Below are positions 7,722 through 16,913 of a stretch of DNA of 54,648 bases, piece after piece. Below the pieces are notes generated by a model. It was not told the DNA's origin. It made no database searches and saw only the letters and a list, made by a program, of their open reading frames with translations. The stretch is from Clostridium sp. (GTDB taxonomy: Bacteria > Bacillota > Clostridia > Clostridiales > Clostridiaceae), in NCBI GenBank assembly GCA_031292145.1, contig JARLHR010000233.1, positions 1 through 54,648 of the forward strand, written 5' to 3'. Position 1 is the first letter of the stretch. Each line of letters begins with the position of its first letter. Both the position numbers and the translations under genes were made by a program.

Positions 7722-10418
7722 CTAAAATTTAGTATTGTAAGCAATGTCTATAGATTGTGAACTTAATTTATAGACTTCTATTTGCTCTGTTGATGATATA
7801 TTGTTATTAAAAATTACTGTTTCATATATATTAGATTTTTTAATTACTTTTTCATTATCTAAAAAAACTTGTACATTTGAATTATTAGTGACATTAAATA
7901 TTTCTGTTTCTTTAATATCCCCCATGCATACACTGGTTGTTATGTCCTTATACAAAATTGCACTATCAATGTAATTTTTATAGGTAGAATTAGCATAATT
8001 ATTTTGGTAAAATTGAGAATTTACATTTATATTTTCAATAAAGGTAGCTTTAAGTACAATAAAATATAAATATGATACTCTTGTATTTATTCTTGAATTA
8101 GATACTAAGCTTTCCATCAAATTTATATTATTTTTTATAGTACCTTGAATATTTGAATTAACTGAAATATTTCCGCTTAATTTATTACTTTGTGTTAATC
8201 CTCCGCTTATTTGTGTCTTTGCATTAATGCTTCCAGATAATTGTGTTATATCTGTTGTAATATCGTTAATAACTAATTGTGCTAATAAATTACTACTTAT
8301 TGTAGCTTTATTAGTTAAACTAGCATTTATATTTGTGTTTTCAGTTACATTTGCAAATATTTTTGAAATAAGCGTTCCTGTAATAGCTGAATTTGATGCT
8401 ATATTACTATTGATACCAACATTATTTAACAATCCTTCAAATTGCATTGGAAATGCAAATGGGAATCTAAATTTATCTATAATATTTACTGCTGATACTG
8501 CTTGAAATTGTCCTCCAATAAGGTTAATTAAATTTCCTTCAATATCTATTGAACTGTTTATATCGCATGTTTCTGATAGAATATTTATAAACGTTCCTGT
8601 AACGCTAGTATTTGAATTAATTGATCCTATCAAATTCGTATTGCTTGTAATGTTTGGATTATTAAGAATCAAACATAAATTAATTGTTGGTACTGTAAAT
8701 ATTGAAGTTTGTTTAATGGCTGCATTAATACTTGAATTAACATTTAAATTTGAACTTGAACTATATTTGCAAGTTAGAGTTGCATTAATGCTGCTATTAC
8801 TTTGAACAGTACTTAATAATAAGTTTTGAATAGCATTGTTATTTATAGCTGAATTTGCATTTATGGCTTGCGAATTTAAACTTAAGTTATTGCGTATTCC
8901 ATCATTTAGATATAGTGGAAAAGTTAATGGAAATTGAAAAGTACCTTCTATGTCAATTTCAGTGCTTGAATTTATTGCGCTTCCAATAAGATCATAAATA
9001 ATACCTTCAATATCTGTTAAACTATTTAAGCTTGATTGTTCTAAAAATAAACACGTTATTGATGAAATATTAATGTTTTCATTTGAAACAATTGACCCAA
9101 TTAGACTTGAATTATTACTAATTGTTGCATTAATATTTGAAGCTGAACTTATATTTGGAAATAATAAGTTCGAAGCCTGTGAAATAGTTAATGTAATAGC
9201 TGTTGAAGTAATTTCATTTGCTACTATTGAAGAACTATTAACTACATTAGCACCTACACTACTATTAGATATAGTTCCAGAAATACAACTTTGTGAATTT
9301 ACTAATGTTCCTTGTGTTGTAGTATTTGATGTAATAGTACTTACTTCTTTTAACTGCGCTGTAATATTTGCATTAGTTGTCATAATACTTGAAATATTAC
9401 TTGTAGTTTGCATTTGTGAAATAATACTTGAAGCAATGTTGCTATTTGCACAAACAGAGCCTTTTTCGCTATAGGTACAAGAAATATTTGCATTTATAGT
9501 TGATTGAGAACTAATATTTAAGCTTAGTAAATCCTGAATCGAATTATCTGTTATTACTGAATTACTATTTAGATTGCATTTAATATTATAAATAATTGAT
9601 TGTCCATCATTAATAATTAAAGGGAATTGTAATGGAAATTGCCACATTTCAGGTAAATTTATATTAGAATATTGAGTTAAATTAGTTCCTATTAAATTTA
9701 TTAAATTTCCGCTTATATTTACTGTGCTATTTAAGTTACTAACTAAGCTTTCTGATTCTATATCATAAATAGCTATTGAAGTATTAGCCACTATATTGGT
9801 TACTAACTTAAATATCGCTGTTTCTACATCAGTTACAGTTGATGTTGCATTAATAACTTGCGGTGCTAGTACCTGTCTACTTGTAATAGTTGAACTTATT
9901 GTTGAATTACTTATTAAATTAGCACTTACCAACATTGAAAAAATACTTTGACCTTGAATATTTATAGTAGCCAAAGCATTTCCATTCATATTTATTTGTA
10001 AATAGTCTGTTGCACTAATCACAACTGAAGAACTTAATGTACTAAATACATTTGATTTCGAAGTTAATGAAATATTATAAAAACTTGTACTTCCTAAGTT
10101 TGAATTTAATTTCAAAGTATTAATGGCAACCGAATTTATAGTAGTTGTACAATTTAATCCATTTGTAGTTAAATTGGAATTACTATTTAACTGCCCGCTA
10201 GCATTTGTACTTGATGTGACATTGCATAAAATTGGCGTTATCCCCTTTAATGTCCCATTAATCGTTGCACTGCTGTTTAATGATCCTGTTTCAATATAGT
10301 TGACATTTATACTTTCAATTGTAAATTTAAATGGAAAGTTAAACGGAAACTTGAATTGGGACTGCTTTTGATTAATTGCTGAGTTAGCTATTAATGAGCT
10401 AGATATATTTGTCGCCAT
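7722..10418 (-). CDS. Giant Asn/Ser/Ile-rich repetitive fibre protein
   Basis: 898 aa of very low complexity: Ser, Asn, Ile, Thr and Leu dominate, with endless short units of the form S-x-I-x-x-x-L-x-S-N. Landmarks of the type FxFPLxFP occur at about residues 22-32, 259-268, 494-503 and 649-659, and the last three follow an L-I-x-L-I-G segment, so the protein is built of large modules. Such regular small-polar/aliphatic alternation suggests a beta-helix or trimeric beta-prism shaft. The position among fibre genes supports a long side fibre. The last ~100 residues are not repetitive and may form the tip. Confidence 0.65.
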   Translation of the reverse strand: MATNISSSLIANSAINQKQSQFKFPFNFPFKFTIESINVNYIETGSLNSSATINGTLKGITPILCNVTSSTNASGQLNSNSNLTTNGLNCTTTINSVAINTLKLNSNLGSTSFYNISLTSKSNVFSTLSSSVVISATDYLQINMNGNALATINIQGQSIFSMLVSANLISNSTISSTITSRQVLAPQVINATSTVTDVETAIFKLVTNIVANTSIAIYDIESESLVSNLNSTVNISGNLINLIGTNLTQYSNINLPEMWQFPLQFPLIINDGQSIIYNIKCNLNSNSVITDNSIQDLLSLNISSQSTINANISCTYSEKGSVCANSNIASSIISQMQTTSNISSIMTTNANITAQLKEVSTITSNTTTQGTLVNSQSCISGTISNSSVGANVVNSSSIVANEITSTAITLTISQASNLLFPNISSASNINATISNNSSLIGSIVSNENINISSITCLFLEQSSLNSLTDIEGIIYDLIGSAINSSTEIDIEGTFQFPLTFPLYLNDGIRNNLSLNSQAINANSAINNNAIQNLLLSTVQSNSSINATLTCKYSSSSNLNVNSSINAAIKQTSIFTVPTINLCLILNNPNITSNTNLIGSINSNTSVTGTFINILSETCDINSSIDIEGNLINLIGGQFQAVSAVNIIDKFRFPFAFPMQFEGLLNNVGINSNIASNSAITGTLISKIFANVTENTNINASLTNKATISSNLLAQLVINDITTDITQLSGSINAKTQISGGLTQSNKLSGNISVNSNIQGTIKNNINLMESLVSNSRINTRVSYLYFIVLKATFIENINVNSQFYQNNYANSTYKNYIDSAILYKDITTSVCMGDIKETEIFNVTNNSNVQVFLDNEKVIKKSNIYETVIFNNNISSTEQIEVYKLSSQSIDIAYNTKF

Positions 10419-10441
10419 TCATTTTCCCTCCCAACTAAAAT

Positions 10442-10762
10442 TTATAATAACGAATCACTAATTGTTACTGTACCAGCCAAAACGATTGAGCTTTCACCAC
10501 TTGAAGTTGTAACTCTTGCTGCTTGTTCATAATTTCCGCTTAAATTTTTAGTATCATTAGCTTTCAAATATATAGTAAATTGCCCCTGTTTTGGGTTATT
10601 TATTGTTATTCCAGATCCTATTGATTTTGATAATATAGTGTTTCCTTGGCTTGTTAAAATCCATTTAACATTAGCATTAGTTAAATCAATAGGTGCGTTA
10701 TTTTCATCTGTTACATTTATTATTAAATTTCTGCTATCTCCAGCATAAAATGATAAATCCAT
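10442..10762 (-). CDS. BppU-type baseplate upper-protein domain
   Basis: A 106 aa protein matching the N-terminal domain of lactococcal-type BppU: MDLSFYAGDSRNLIINVTDENNAPIDLTNANVKWIL is the typical Ig-like beta sandwich. In phages this domain anchors receptor-binding proteins to the baseplate. Here it stands alone, directly before the giant fibre gene, so it may be an adaptor. Confidence 0.65.
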   Translation of the reverse strand: MDLSFYAGDSRNLIINVTDENNAPIDLTNANVKWILTSQGNTILSKSIGSGITINNPKQGQFTIYLKANDTKNLSGNYEQAARVTTSSGESSIVLAGTVTISDSLL

Positions 10763-10765
10763 AAA

Positions 10766-11263
10766 CTATACCTCCGTTATAGCACTTGAAATATACACTT
10801 GATTTCCAATACTTGCGGTTGCTGTTATTGTTATTGCTGTTCCAGCTGTTGCATTAATAAATAATGGTTTAAGTGCATAGCTTCCGGTTTTATAAGCTTG
10901 TATTCCTGTTGAGGTAGGAAAAGATAAACCTATATTATCTGGCAATAATGCTTTGGTTTTTGCTCCTGTATTATCTGTATAGTTGACTAATACCGTTATA
11001 TTAACCACACTTAATATCCTTAAATATGCTTTAATTTCAAAATTTCCACTTGTACTAGGTGTATAAGCTGCTATAGTTTGAGAATTGAGGGAATTTATTA
11101 GTAAATCTTTTGAACTTGATACAGGAATATTTGCCTTCCCCAAAACAGCATTATCTATCTTATCCCAGTTGTCATTAAGCATTGTTTTAATATTAAAAGT
11201 ATTCTCTCCATCTGTTGATGGATCAACCTTATATAGTCCTAAATTATTTGTACTACTTGACAA
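10766..11263 (-). CDS. Short tail fibre with clostridial N-terminal attachment motif
   Basis: A 165 aa protein. Residues 6-38 (NLGLYKVDPSTDGENTFNI then MLNDNWDKID) are the conserved N-terminus of many clostridial tail fibres, thought to bind the baseplate. The rest is one beta domain of about 110 residues. Full fibres of this type are often several hundred residues long, so this is a short or truncated member. Its start is 3 bases from the stop of the XkdU-like gene. Confidence 0.7.
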   Translation of the reverse strand: MSSSTNNLGLYKVDPSTDGENTFNIKTMLNDNWDKIDNAVLGKANIPVSSSKDLLINSLNSQTIAAYTPSTSGNFEIKAYLRILSVVNITVLVNYTDNTGAKTKALLPDNIGLSFPTSTGIQAYKTGSYALKPLFINATAGTAITITATASIGNQVYISSAITEV

Positions 11264-11265
11264 AT

Positions 11266-11802
11266 TTATTCACCTCCTGCAAATTTGCTCAATGGTATTG
11301 TCTGCAATTTATTAATGGTCATTACACTATCTATTTCTTTTATAAGCAAATAACTAAATAAATAATCCAAAAGCATGTAAGCCGGTTTAATTTGATTTAC
11401 TGCATTTTTTAGATCATCCATATTGGAAGGTATACCAGTTATACTTGTAAATTTAACGTGAATAGTACCATCATAAGTAACTTGTACATTTCCATTGGTA
11501 AAAGCATCGCAAACAATTTTTATTAATGTACTTGTAAGCTTTCCATTGCCCCTCCATTTTGATTTAATCACACTTCTTCTTGAATCATAATCCTTTATAT
11601 AGTCTGTTACTATGTTTAAATCTTTTTCATAGTAATCTAATGCCCACGTAGCTGTATCGACTTCAAATTGCAATTCTAAGTCTGCTAATTTATCATAATA
11701 ATTATCAAATTCAGAACCTTCTGCATTTAAAATCTCAGTAAATATTGCTGAATCTGTTACTATAGGAGGGAAATAGTTTTTCAAAGTATCGCTATAAGAC
11801 AT
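11266..11802 (-). CDS. xkdU: Baseplate wedge protein, XkdU / DUF2313 family (tail protein I)
   Basis: A 178 aa protein typical of the YmfQ/XkdU family that follows baseplate J genes and links wedge to fibres. The opening MSYSDTLKNYFPPIVTDSAIFTEILNAEGSEFDNYYDKLADL and RRSVIKSKWRGNGKLT are characteristic. It lies directly downstream of the gp47/J-like gene (16-base gap). Confidence 0.85.
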   Translation of the reverse strand: MSYSDTLKNYFPPIVTDSAIFTEILNAEGSEFDNYYDKLADLELQFEVDTATWALDYYEKDLNIVTDYIKDYDSRRSVIKSKWRGNGKLTSTLIKIVCDAFTNGNVQVTYDGTIHVKFTSITGIPSNMDDLKNAVNQIKPAYMLLDYLFSYLLIKEIDSVMTINKLQTIPLSKFAGGE

Positions 11803-11818
11803 ATCTTGTTACCTCCTA

Positions 11819-12901
11819 TTATGAAATTGTAACTGTCCCAATAATAGGACACTCTGTAAGATTTGAAGTATAACTTAATGGTATTGCAGCGGTACTACCG
11901 TTAACAGTTAAATTAGTATAATCTAGAAACCCTGGGGTATCTATTATTAATGCTCCAATTTTAGAATAACTGACTGAACTTGCATTAAAAGCTATAGCCA
12001 GCAAATAATTTATTAATGCATTTTCAAAATTAGTCTGCCTTTGTGCATCTGAATAGTTGGTATCTTTTACTGCTGTAAAACTTACATTAATTTCTTTTGC
12101 TGTTGCGGCTTCAACTGTTATAAATGCTCCATATGGTGCTGATCCATAGCCTTGTCCCCATTCATCACCCAAAGGATCAATAGTTTCCTGCATTGTATTA
12201 ATAAAGTCTTGTGATGGAGGTTGTTTATTAGCATCAATAACAACTAATTTAACAGTATTATTTCCATTCCATGTTGGATAGACTTTAACATCCCCAACGC
12301 CATCATAGTCTTTTGCTAAACTTATAAAATGAGCTATGTTACCACCTGTATTTGGAGATTGCAGCTTTTCATAATATCTTTCTAATAAAGATGAATCACT
12401 TTCAGCATCATAGCCCCCACAACTTGCTCCTAAATTAGTTACGCTTGTAATTCCAGATAATGAAATTGGCATAGCTGTTATTTGATTGGCTGGAACATTT
12501 CCACTGCTTCCAGCTATTAATGCTTTTATAGGTACTATTCCTGTTCCTGCTATTGTTACTGCTTCTGTTGCTGCAAATTGTATTCTGCTTGGTGTTTGAA
12601 ATAAATCACCAGTCTTTATTGTTGTATTTCCGGTTATAGTAAGATTTGTTGCAGCATACATAGCTTGATTTCTAGTTAATCCAGTTCTTTCATATACTCT
12701 GCTTGCTAATTCATCTCCTGTGAGATTAGATATATCAAACTTTGCCGCTACATCATCCAATTTTGTTAAAGCTTTGTTCATTTCTTGACTTACTGCTGCT
12801 GCTGCATCATAAATCAAATAACCTTCTGTTTTATCTACTGCATTAGAGATATTTCCCAACATTCTATTTAATATGGTTGTGCTATCTTCACTATACGCCA
12901 C
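11819..12901 (-). CDS. xkdT: Baseplate J / gp47-like protein (XkdT)
   Basis: 360 aa, full length for XkdT. The motifs LASRVYERTGLTRNQAMYA, VPANQITAMP and the GGYDAESDSSLLERYYEKLQ block are standard baseplate J features. It forms the wedge that transmits the contraction signal to the sheath. It overlaps the DUF2634 gene by 11 bases, so the two are likely translationally coupled. Confidence 0.9.
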   Translation of the reverse strand: MAYSEDSTTILNRMLGNISNAVDKTEGYLIYDAAAAVSQEMNKALTKLDDVAAKFDISNLTGDELASRVYERTGLTRNQAMYAATNLTITGNTTIKTGDLFQTPSRIQFAATEAVTIAGTGIVPIKALIAGSSGNVPANQITAMPISLSGITSVTNLGASCGGYDAESDSSLLERYYEKLQSPNTGGNIAHFISLAKDYDGVGDVKVYPTWNGNNTVKLVVIDANKQPPSQDFINTMQETIDPLGDEWGQGYGSAPYGAFITVEAATAKEINVSFTAVKDTNYSDAQRQTNFENALINYLLAIAFNASSVSYSKIGALIIDTPGFLDYTNLTVNGSTAAIPLSYTSNLTECPIIGTVTIS

Positions 12902-13334
12902 TTAAAGTCACCTCCCCTTGATCTGTTTGTGCTGTAAAAGTAATATTAAGCACATCATTACTTTTATCTATACTAAAATTTTTAATGCCTAAAATATGCT
13001 CATTGCCCCTTAAGCATTCTAAAGTTAATCTTTTTGCTTCACTTTCAATTAAACTTTTACTTAATCCTTTTCCTATTAACTTTTCAAACTCATTTCCATA
13101 GGCATCACTATAAATTGAATATGTGGATTTGCTTGTTTTAAGCGCTTTCCATATCCAAATCTTTAATGCTTCTGTTCCTTCTACAATTTGAAATTTCCCA
13201 TCTACAAGCTTAAAGTCATTATTTTCAAAATCCCAGGCATATTCCTTTGGAGTGCTCGTTTCTGTTTTTTCTGTTGAAAATGAAGCAATTACACTTGTTA
13301 AATTTAAATTAGTTTCTGGTAATACACTAGCCAT
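12891..13334 (-). CDS. xkdS: Baseplate protein XkdS (DUF2634, gp25-like)
   Basis: A 147 aa protein. The segment EYAWDFENNDFKLVDGKFQIVEGTEALKIWIWKAL and then YDAYGNEFEKLIGKG-like text (YSDAYGNEFEKLIGKG) mark the gp25/DUF2634 lysozyme-like wedge family, which starts sheath assembly. It overlaps both neighbours (8 bases with DUF2577, 11 with XkdT). Confidence 0.85.
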   Translation of the reverse strand: MASVLPETNLNLTSVIASFSTEKTETSTPKEYAWDFENNDFKLVDGKFQIVEGTEALKIWIWKALKTSKSTYSIYSDAYGNEFEKLIGKGLSKSLIESEAKRLTLECLRGNEHILGIKNFSIDKSNDVLNITFTAQTDQGEVTLSGV

Positions 13335-13650
13335 TACATTTCACCACCTTACAAAGTATTATCCATGTTTGACTATCTCCTGTAGGTAAAACTGCAAGTT
13401 CATCACCTGCTTTAATTGTGTCTATGGCTGTTATTGCTGTTCCATTGCAATTTGCTATAGATACCTGCCTTGAATATTCTGATAATAAGTAATCAGCTAT
13501 ATAAAGATCATCTTTATATAGCTGCAAGTTACTTGTTTGAACCATAATTTCAGGTGGAGGCGATATAACTTTGCCAATACCAATAGAAGGTGGATTGCTT
13601 TCTGCACCTTTCTTTTTCATTAAATTTAGCATTTTTACATAAGGATCCAT
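13327..13650 (-). CDS. xkdR: DUF2577 tail protein (XkdR-like)
   Basis: A 107 aa protein of the DUF2577 family found between the hub (XkdQ) and DUF2634 in PBSX-like tails. KVISPPPEIMVQTSN and GDELAVLPTGDSQTWIILCKV match the family pattern of a small beta protein. Its first base overlaps the last base of the stop of xkdQ. A baseplate/spike accessory role is inferred from position. Confidence 0.75.
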   Translation of the reverse strand: MDPYVKMLNLMKKKGAESNPPSIGIGKVISPPPEIMVQTSNLQLYKDDLYIADYLLSEYSRQVSIANCNGTAITAIDTIKAGDELAVLPTGDSQTWIILCKVVKCNG

Positions 13651-14663
13651 TAGCTATCAACCTCCTGTAAATCCATTTTGTTACTTAAACTTACTGTAAG
13701 CTTCATTGTATATTTTCCTGTTCCACATTCCCAGGTATGAGTATCAGTATTAATGTATACTGTTGCATTACTCAATATATCCAAGTACCATATCTTAGTT
13801 TTTACTGCATATCCTGTTAAACAACTATAATCACCAAGAGCTTCGATTTCTATTTCCTCGTCAAAGCCGTACAATTTATTTTGTGCTACTGTATAAGGGT
13901 CTTTATCATCTTCTACTGAATAAGTTGTTTGAAAAATACCATAACTTTTTACAAGACCAGAATCTTCTACTTCATCATAATAATTCCCATTAGAATCAAA
14001 AATCTTAACCCTATTTACCATATTCTCCAAAGAATCTTTATAACTCATATCAATTAGATTATTGTTGTAGGTATCTGTCTTACTTGATTGAAGGACATAA
14101 TCAGAAATAACCTGCCCTTTTTCAATTATGCTTAACTTATCGCATTTCATTATAGGAATATATTGCTTGCCATTTTGCTTACTTGCTTCACTATAACATT
14201 CCATTATTATGTTATAGTAAGCTTTATCTGGACAAACTCTGTTAATAGCTATGCCAGTTGATATTATATCCCCTGGCGTTATATTAACTTCTTCACAAGC
14301 TTTAGCTGCAACATCTTCAGGCGTCATATTCTTAATATTCATGCTCGTTGATGATTTCATTATAAACCTCATATAATCATAACAAGTGAAGGTTTCCTCT
14401 TGATTTGAACTATCTAAAGTTCTGTCCACGACTTCTCCTCTAAAGATTTCTCCATAATTTTCTTCAGTAATACTTATTAAGGTTCCTGGTCCTATTTGAA
14501 CTCTTGGCTGATTATTATCGGTTATTGAATAAGCCATGGTAAAGGAACACTTTCTTGCTGGCTGATCTAGGGAAGCTGATAATTCAACACTTTTGCATAC
14601 TGGCGTTATCTCTGTTAAATTCCATCCATCGTAAAGACTATATATTTTAATCATAAGCTTCAC
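13650..14663 (-). CDS. xkdQ: Tail hub protein XkdQ (YqbQ, gpD-like)
   Basis: 337 aa, with the family sequence WNLTEITPVCKSVELSASLDQPARKCSFTM near the start and ISITEENYGEIFRGEVVDRTLD further on. XkdQ forms the central hub ring that caps the tube, equivalent to gp27/gpD. No peptidase active site is evident. It sits between the LysM-type XkdP position and DUF2577, the usual order. Confidence 0.85.
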   Translation of the reverse strand: MKLMIKIYSLYDGWNLTEITPVCKSVELSASLDQPARKCSFTMAYSITDNNQPRVQIGPGTLISITEENYGEIFRGEVVDRTLDSSNQEETFTCYDYMRFIMKSSTSMNIKNMTPEDVAAKACEEVNITPGDIISTGIAINRVCPDKAYYNIIMECYSEASKQNGKQYIPIMKCDKLSIIEKGQVISDYVLQSSKTDTYNNNLIDMSYKDSLENMVNRVKIFDSNGNYYDEVEDSGLVKSYGIFQTTYSVEDDKDPYTVAQNKLYGFDEEIEIEALGDYSCLTGYAVKTKIWYLDILSNATVYINTDTHTWECGTGKYTMKLTVSLSNKMDLQEVDS

Positions 14664-14675
14664 CTAATATCCTAA

Positions 14676-15155
14676 TCATGAATTTCCTCCAAGTATATTA
14701 TTTGAATTTGTTAAACTAAAGCTTGCCCCCCACTGACCTACAACTTTTTCATTTAATTTTAAAACTTTATATTGTTTTAAAGCTAAAGTAAAATATACAT
14801 CTCCTGTTCCATCTTTTTCACCATATTCAAAGGTTTCAATGGAGAACAAATCATTAATATCTGTATCAGTTAGAATCACCCTTATAGGCTTTTTGCTCTT
14901 CATCCATGCTTCTATTTGAGCTACGCATTCAAAGGGTGTAGGAATATCAGAATAAGCGCAAAAATTATATTCTTGAGCAGGAAAAAAGCTTTCAAAAGAT
15001 ATTTCTGAAAGCTTTGATTCTCCTAATATATTCAATTCTCCAACTGACTCAACATTAATTACCGTATTATTATTACCTAATTTAAGTGAATAACTAGAAG
15101 GTGGTACAGGCAGCTGTAACCAGGTACTATCTTGATTAAACCAAAATTCTATCAT
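14676..15155 (-). CDS. xkdP: XkdP-like tail protein lacking the LysM domain
   Basis: A 159 aa protein with the N-terminal XkdP/gpU-like domain (LPVPPSSYSL, ELNILGESKLSEISFESFFP, FECVAQIEAWMKSKKPIRVI). Usual XkdP proteins are about 220 aa and end in a LysM peptidoglycan-binding module; this one stops after the first domain. The protein still ends cleanly with no frameshift visible. Confidence 0.75.
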   Translation of the reverse strand: MIEFWFNQDSTWLQLPVPPSSYSLKLGNNNTVINVESVGELNILGESKLSEISFESFFPAQEYNFCAYSDIPTPFECVAQIEAWMKSKKPIRVILTDTDINDLFSIETFEYGEKDGTGDVYFTLALKQYKVLKLNEKVVGQWGASFSLTNSNNILGGNS

Positions 15156-15168
15156 AATTAACTACCTC

Positions 15169-15491
15169 CTAACCCATTCCAAGTGCTGTTTGACTTAGTT
15201 TATTTGCAAGCGCTGTTGCAATTTTATCTATATCGCCTTCTTCTCTGACTATTATAGAATCAGCAAGTTTGGCTATTGTAATTGCAAATCCATTTTGTGA
15301 GCTGCCATCTTTAGCTGCACCTGTATTTTTTAAATCTTTAGGATTATTTGCTCCTGATAAATTCTTATTCATATTGGTTTTAATACCAACTGAAAGATCT
15401 TTAACTGGATCAGTTACTAAGTGAGTATTAACCTTGATTCCATGTCCCATACCTTTCATGAAGTCTGGCATCCAGGTTTCGTAATCTGTTA
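15169..15491 (-). CDS. Tape-measure gene, second exon (C-terminus)
   Basis: The 107 codons after the intron encode the conserved C-terminus of clostridial tape measures: DYETWMPDFMKGMGHGI, then a helical tail ending ALGMG. It continues exactly from exon 1, which ends ...FSVPDQGPLT. Joining 16914 to 15491 restores GPLTDYETWM in frame; the total is 749 aa. A frame starting upstream at 15525 would begin inside intron sequence and is not a gene start. Confidence 0.85.
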
Positions 15492-16913
15492 CATTCGTAC
15501 CCTCTCTTTCGAGATACTTTAACACTATTTGAATAGTGGGATTAGACTATATCATACTCTTAAAATTAAGAGCCAACGCACTTCGCAATAAGGAATTTCG
15601 CCTTAAAGCTACTCTCTTTCGAGATAGTCGTTACACCTTCCTATTTCTAGGCTTGGCACGTGATTGTCATATTTTGTGTAATAAAAAAAGCTACTTTATA
15701 GCAGCTTTTAAAATATCTTGAATTTTATCAAAATCATAATATGGTATTCTAATTAATTTAACTGAATTGTTTTTACAGAATTCTTCTTTTATACTGTCAT
15801 TTATTTTAGTTTTTTTAAATTTATCTAATGCGTTCTTATATTTAAAAGGCTTGTAATGCCCTTCACCATCATATTCTATACAAGTGTTTAATTTAGGTAT
15901 ATAGAAATCAAATGGTAAGCTTCTAATATTCATACATTTTTCAAACTTATATTGCTCTATAAATTTTATATTCATAGAATTTAATATCTTTCTAATTTTA
16001 ATCTCTCCTTTAGACGTTGAGCACTTAGGACATCCACTCCCCGCTCTTATTGAATCTTTAGAAGTTTCATAAATATTGCCACATTTATTATGTAGAACTT
16101 TTACTTTTTTATATTTTGAAATAGATATTATTTTATATGAATTATCATGTAATTTTAATTTAAGTTTGTTTTCTAACGTTTCTATTGTATGTTTAGAATT
16201 TCCGGCACATATTGAACACCCATGCCCTTTTATCAAATTACTTGGAATTGAATAAAATTCATGTCCTAAATTACATTTACATCTAACTTGTTTATTCATT
16301 CCAATGATTTCTCCTATAGTTGTAACATTAGGATTAATTTTTAATAACTCATTATTAATGTTTTCCGAATTCTTTTTTAAATTTCCGCTACAATATGCAC
16401 ATCTTGATTTCTCTAATAAATGAGTTGGTTTTATATCAAATTCATTACCACATTTATTATGCCTGACAGTTACTTTTGTAGCATTATTTATATATTCACT
16501 TAACAATTCAAATTCATTTCCATATTTTATTTTTAATTCGTTTCTGAATACATCTGTGGTTTTCTTTTCTGATTTATAACATTTAGGACATTTTCTCCCT
16601 CTTAGAAAATTATTTGGAGTTACCAAAAATTCATTGTTACAAGCATTGTGTCTTATCAATATTTTTTCACAATTTTTAATATAATCTCCAATAACAGTAT
16701 ATTCATTACCATATAAACTTTCAACTTCTTTAATAAATGTACGAGTATCCTTTTTAATCATAAAATCACCCATACATATTATATTATAAATTAAATTTTA
16801 TTACATCAAAACTTAGATTTTCCACGTTAGCAAGTTATTTAAAACTCACACCCTGCATTTACAGGTTCACGTTGTTTTTCAAAGAATCTCACGATTCTAA
16901 GCCGCTAATGTTA
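15492..16913 (-). mobile_element. Group I intron inside the tape-measure gene
   Basis: 1,422 bases separate two halves of one protein domain. The 5' exon ends in T (CCGT) and the intron ends in G, as group I introns require. P1 is visible: exon CCGU pairs with intron GCGG, giving a U-G pair at the splice site. The core R motif ACGACTAT (P7 half at 15624-15629) pairs with GATATAGTC (15545-15553). After it come a P9 hairpin (CACTATT/AATAGTG) and a GAAA-capped hairpin just before the 3' end. Splicing restores the reading frame (1927 + 323 = 2250 bases). The open loop upstream of the core holds a homing endonuclease gene. Subgroup IA is likely by resemblance to phage td introns. Confidence 0.88.
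15691..16761 (-). CDS. Intron-encoded EDxHD homing endonuclease (Vsr-like fold)
   Basis: About 356 aa. Four treble-clef/zinc-ribbon repeats fill residues 40-250 (RHNACNNEF..CPKC, RHNKCGNEF..CAYC, CNLGHEF..CSIC, HNKCGNIY..CPKC), each a probable DNA-reading unit. The C-terminal 110 residues form a PD-(D/E)xK/Vsr-like nuclease: SKGEIKIRKIL, LPFDFYIP, CIEYDGEGHY and KEEFCKNNSVKLIRIPY. This layout matches the I-Bth0305I (EDxHD) family of phage homing endonucleases. I prefer the ATG at 16761, with GGGTGAT before it, over the one four codons upstream. It should cut intron-less tape-measure alleles. Confidence 0.8.
   Translation of the reverse strand: MIKKDTRTFIKEVESLYGNEYTVIGDYIKNCEKILIRHNACNNEFLVTPNNFLRGRKCPKCYKSEKKTTDVFRNELKIKYGNEFELLSEYINNATKVTVRHNKCGNEFDIKPTHLLEKSRCAYCSGNLKKNSENINNELLKINPNVTTIGEIIGMNKQVRCKCNLGHEFYSIPSNLIKGHGCSICAGNSKHTIETLENKLKLKLHDNSYKIISISKYKKVKVLHNKCGNIYETSKDSIRAGSGCPKCSTSKGEIKIRKILNSMNIKFIEQYKFEKCMNIRSLPFDFYIPKLNTCIEYDGEGHYKPFKYKNALDKFKKTKINDSIKEEFCKNNSVKLIRIPYYDFDKIQDILKAAIK

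Noticed and set aside
9073-9474. Hydrophobic plus-strand proteins opposite the giant fibre
   Set aside because: They are the complement of the Asn/Ser/Ile repeats, with no ribosome sites.
15169-15525. Independent 118 aa gene after the tape measure
   Set aside because: Its first codons are intron sequence; from 15491 it is the second exon of the tape measure.
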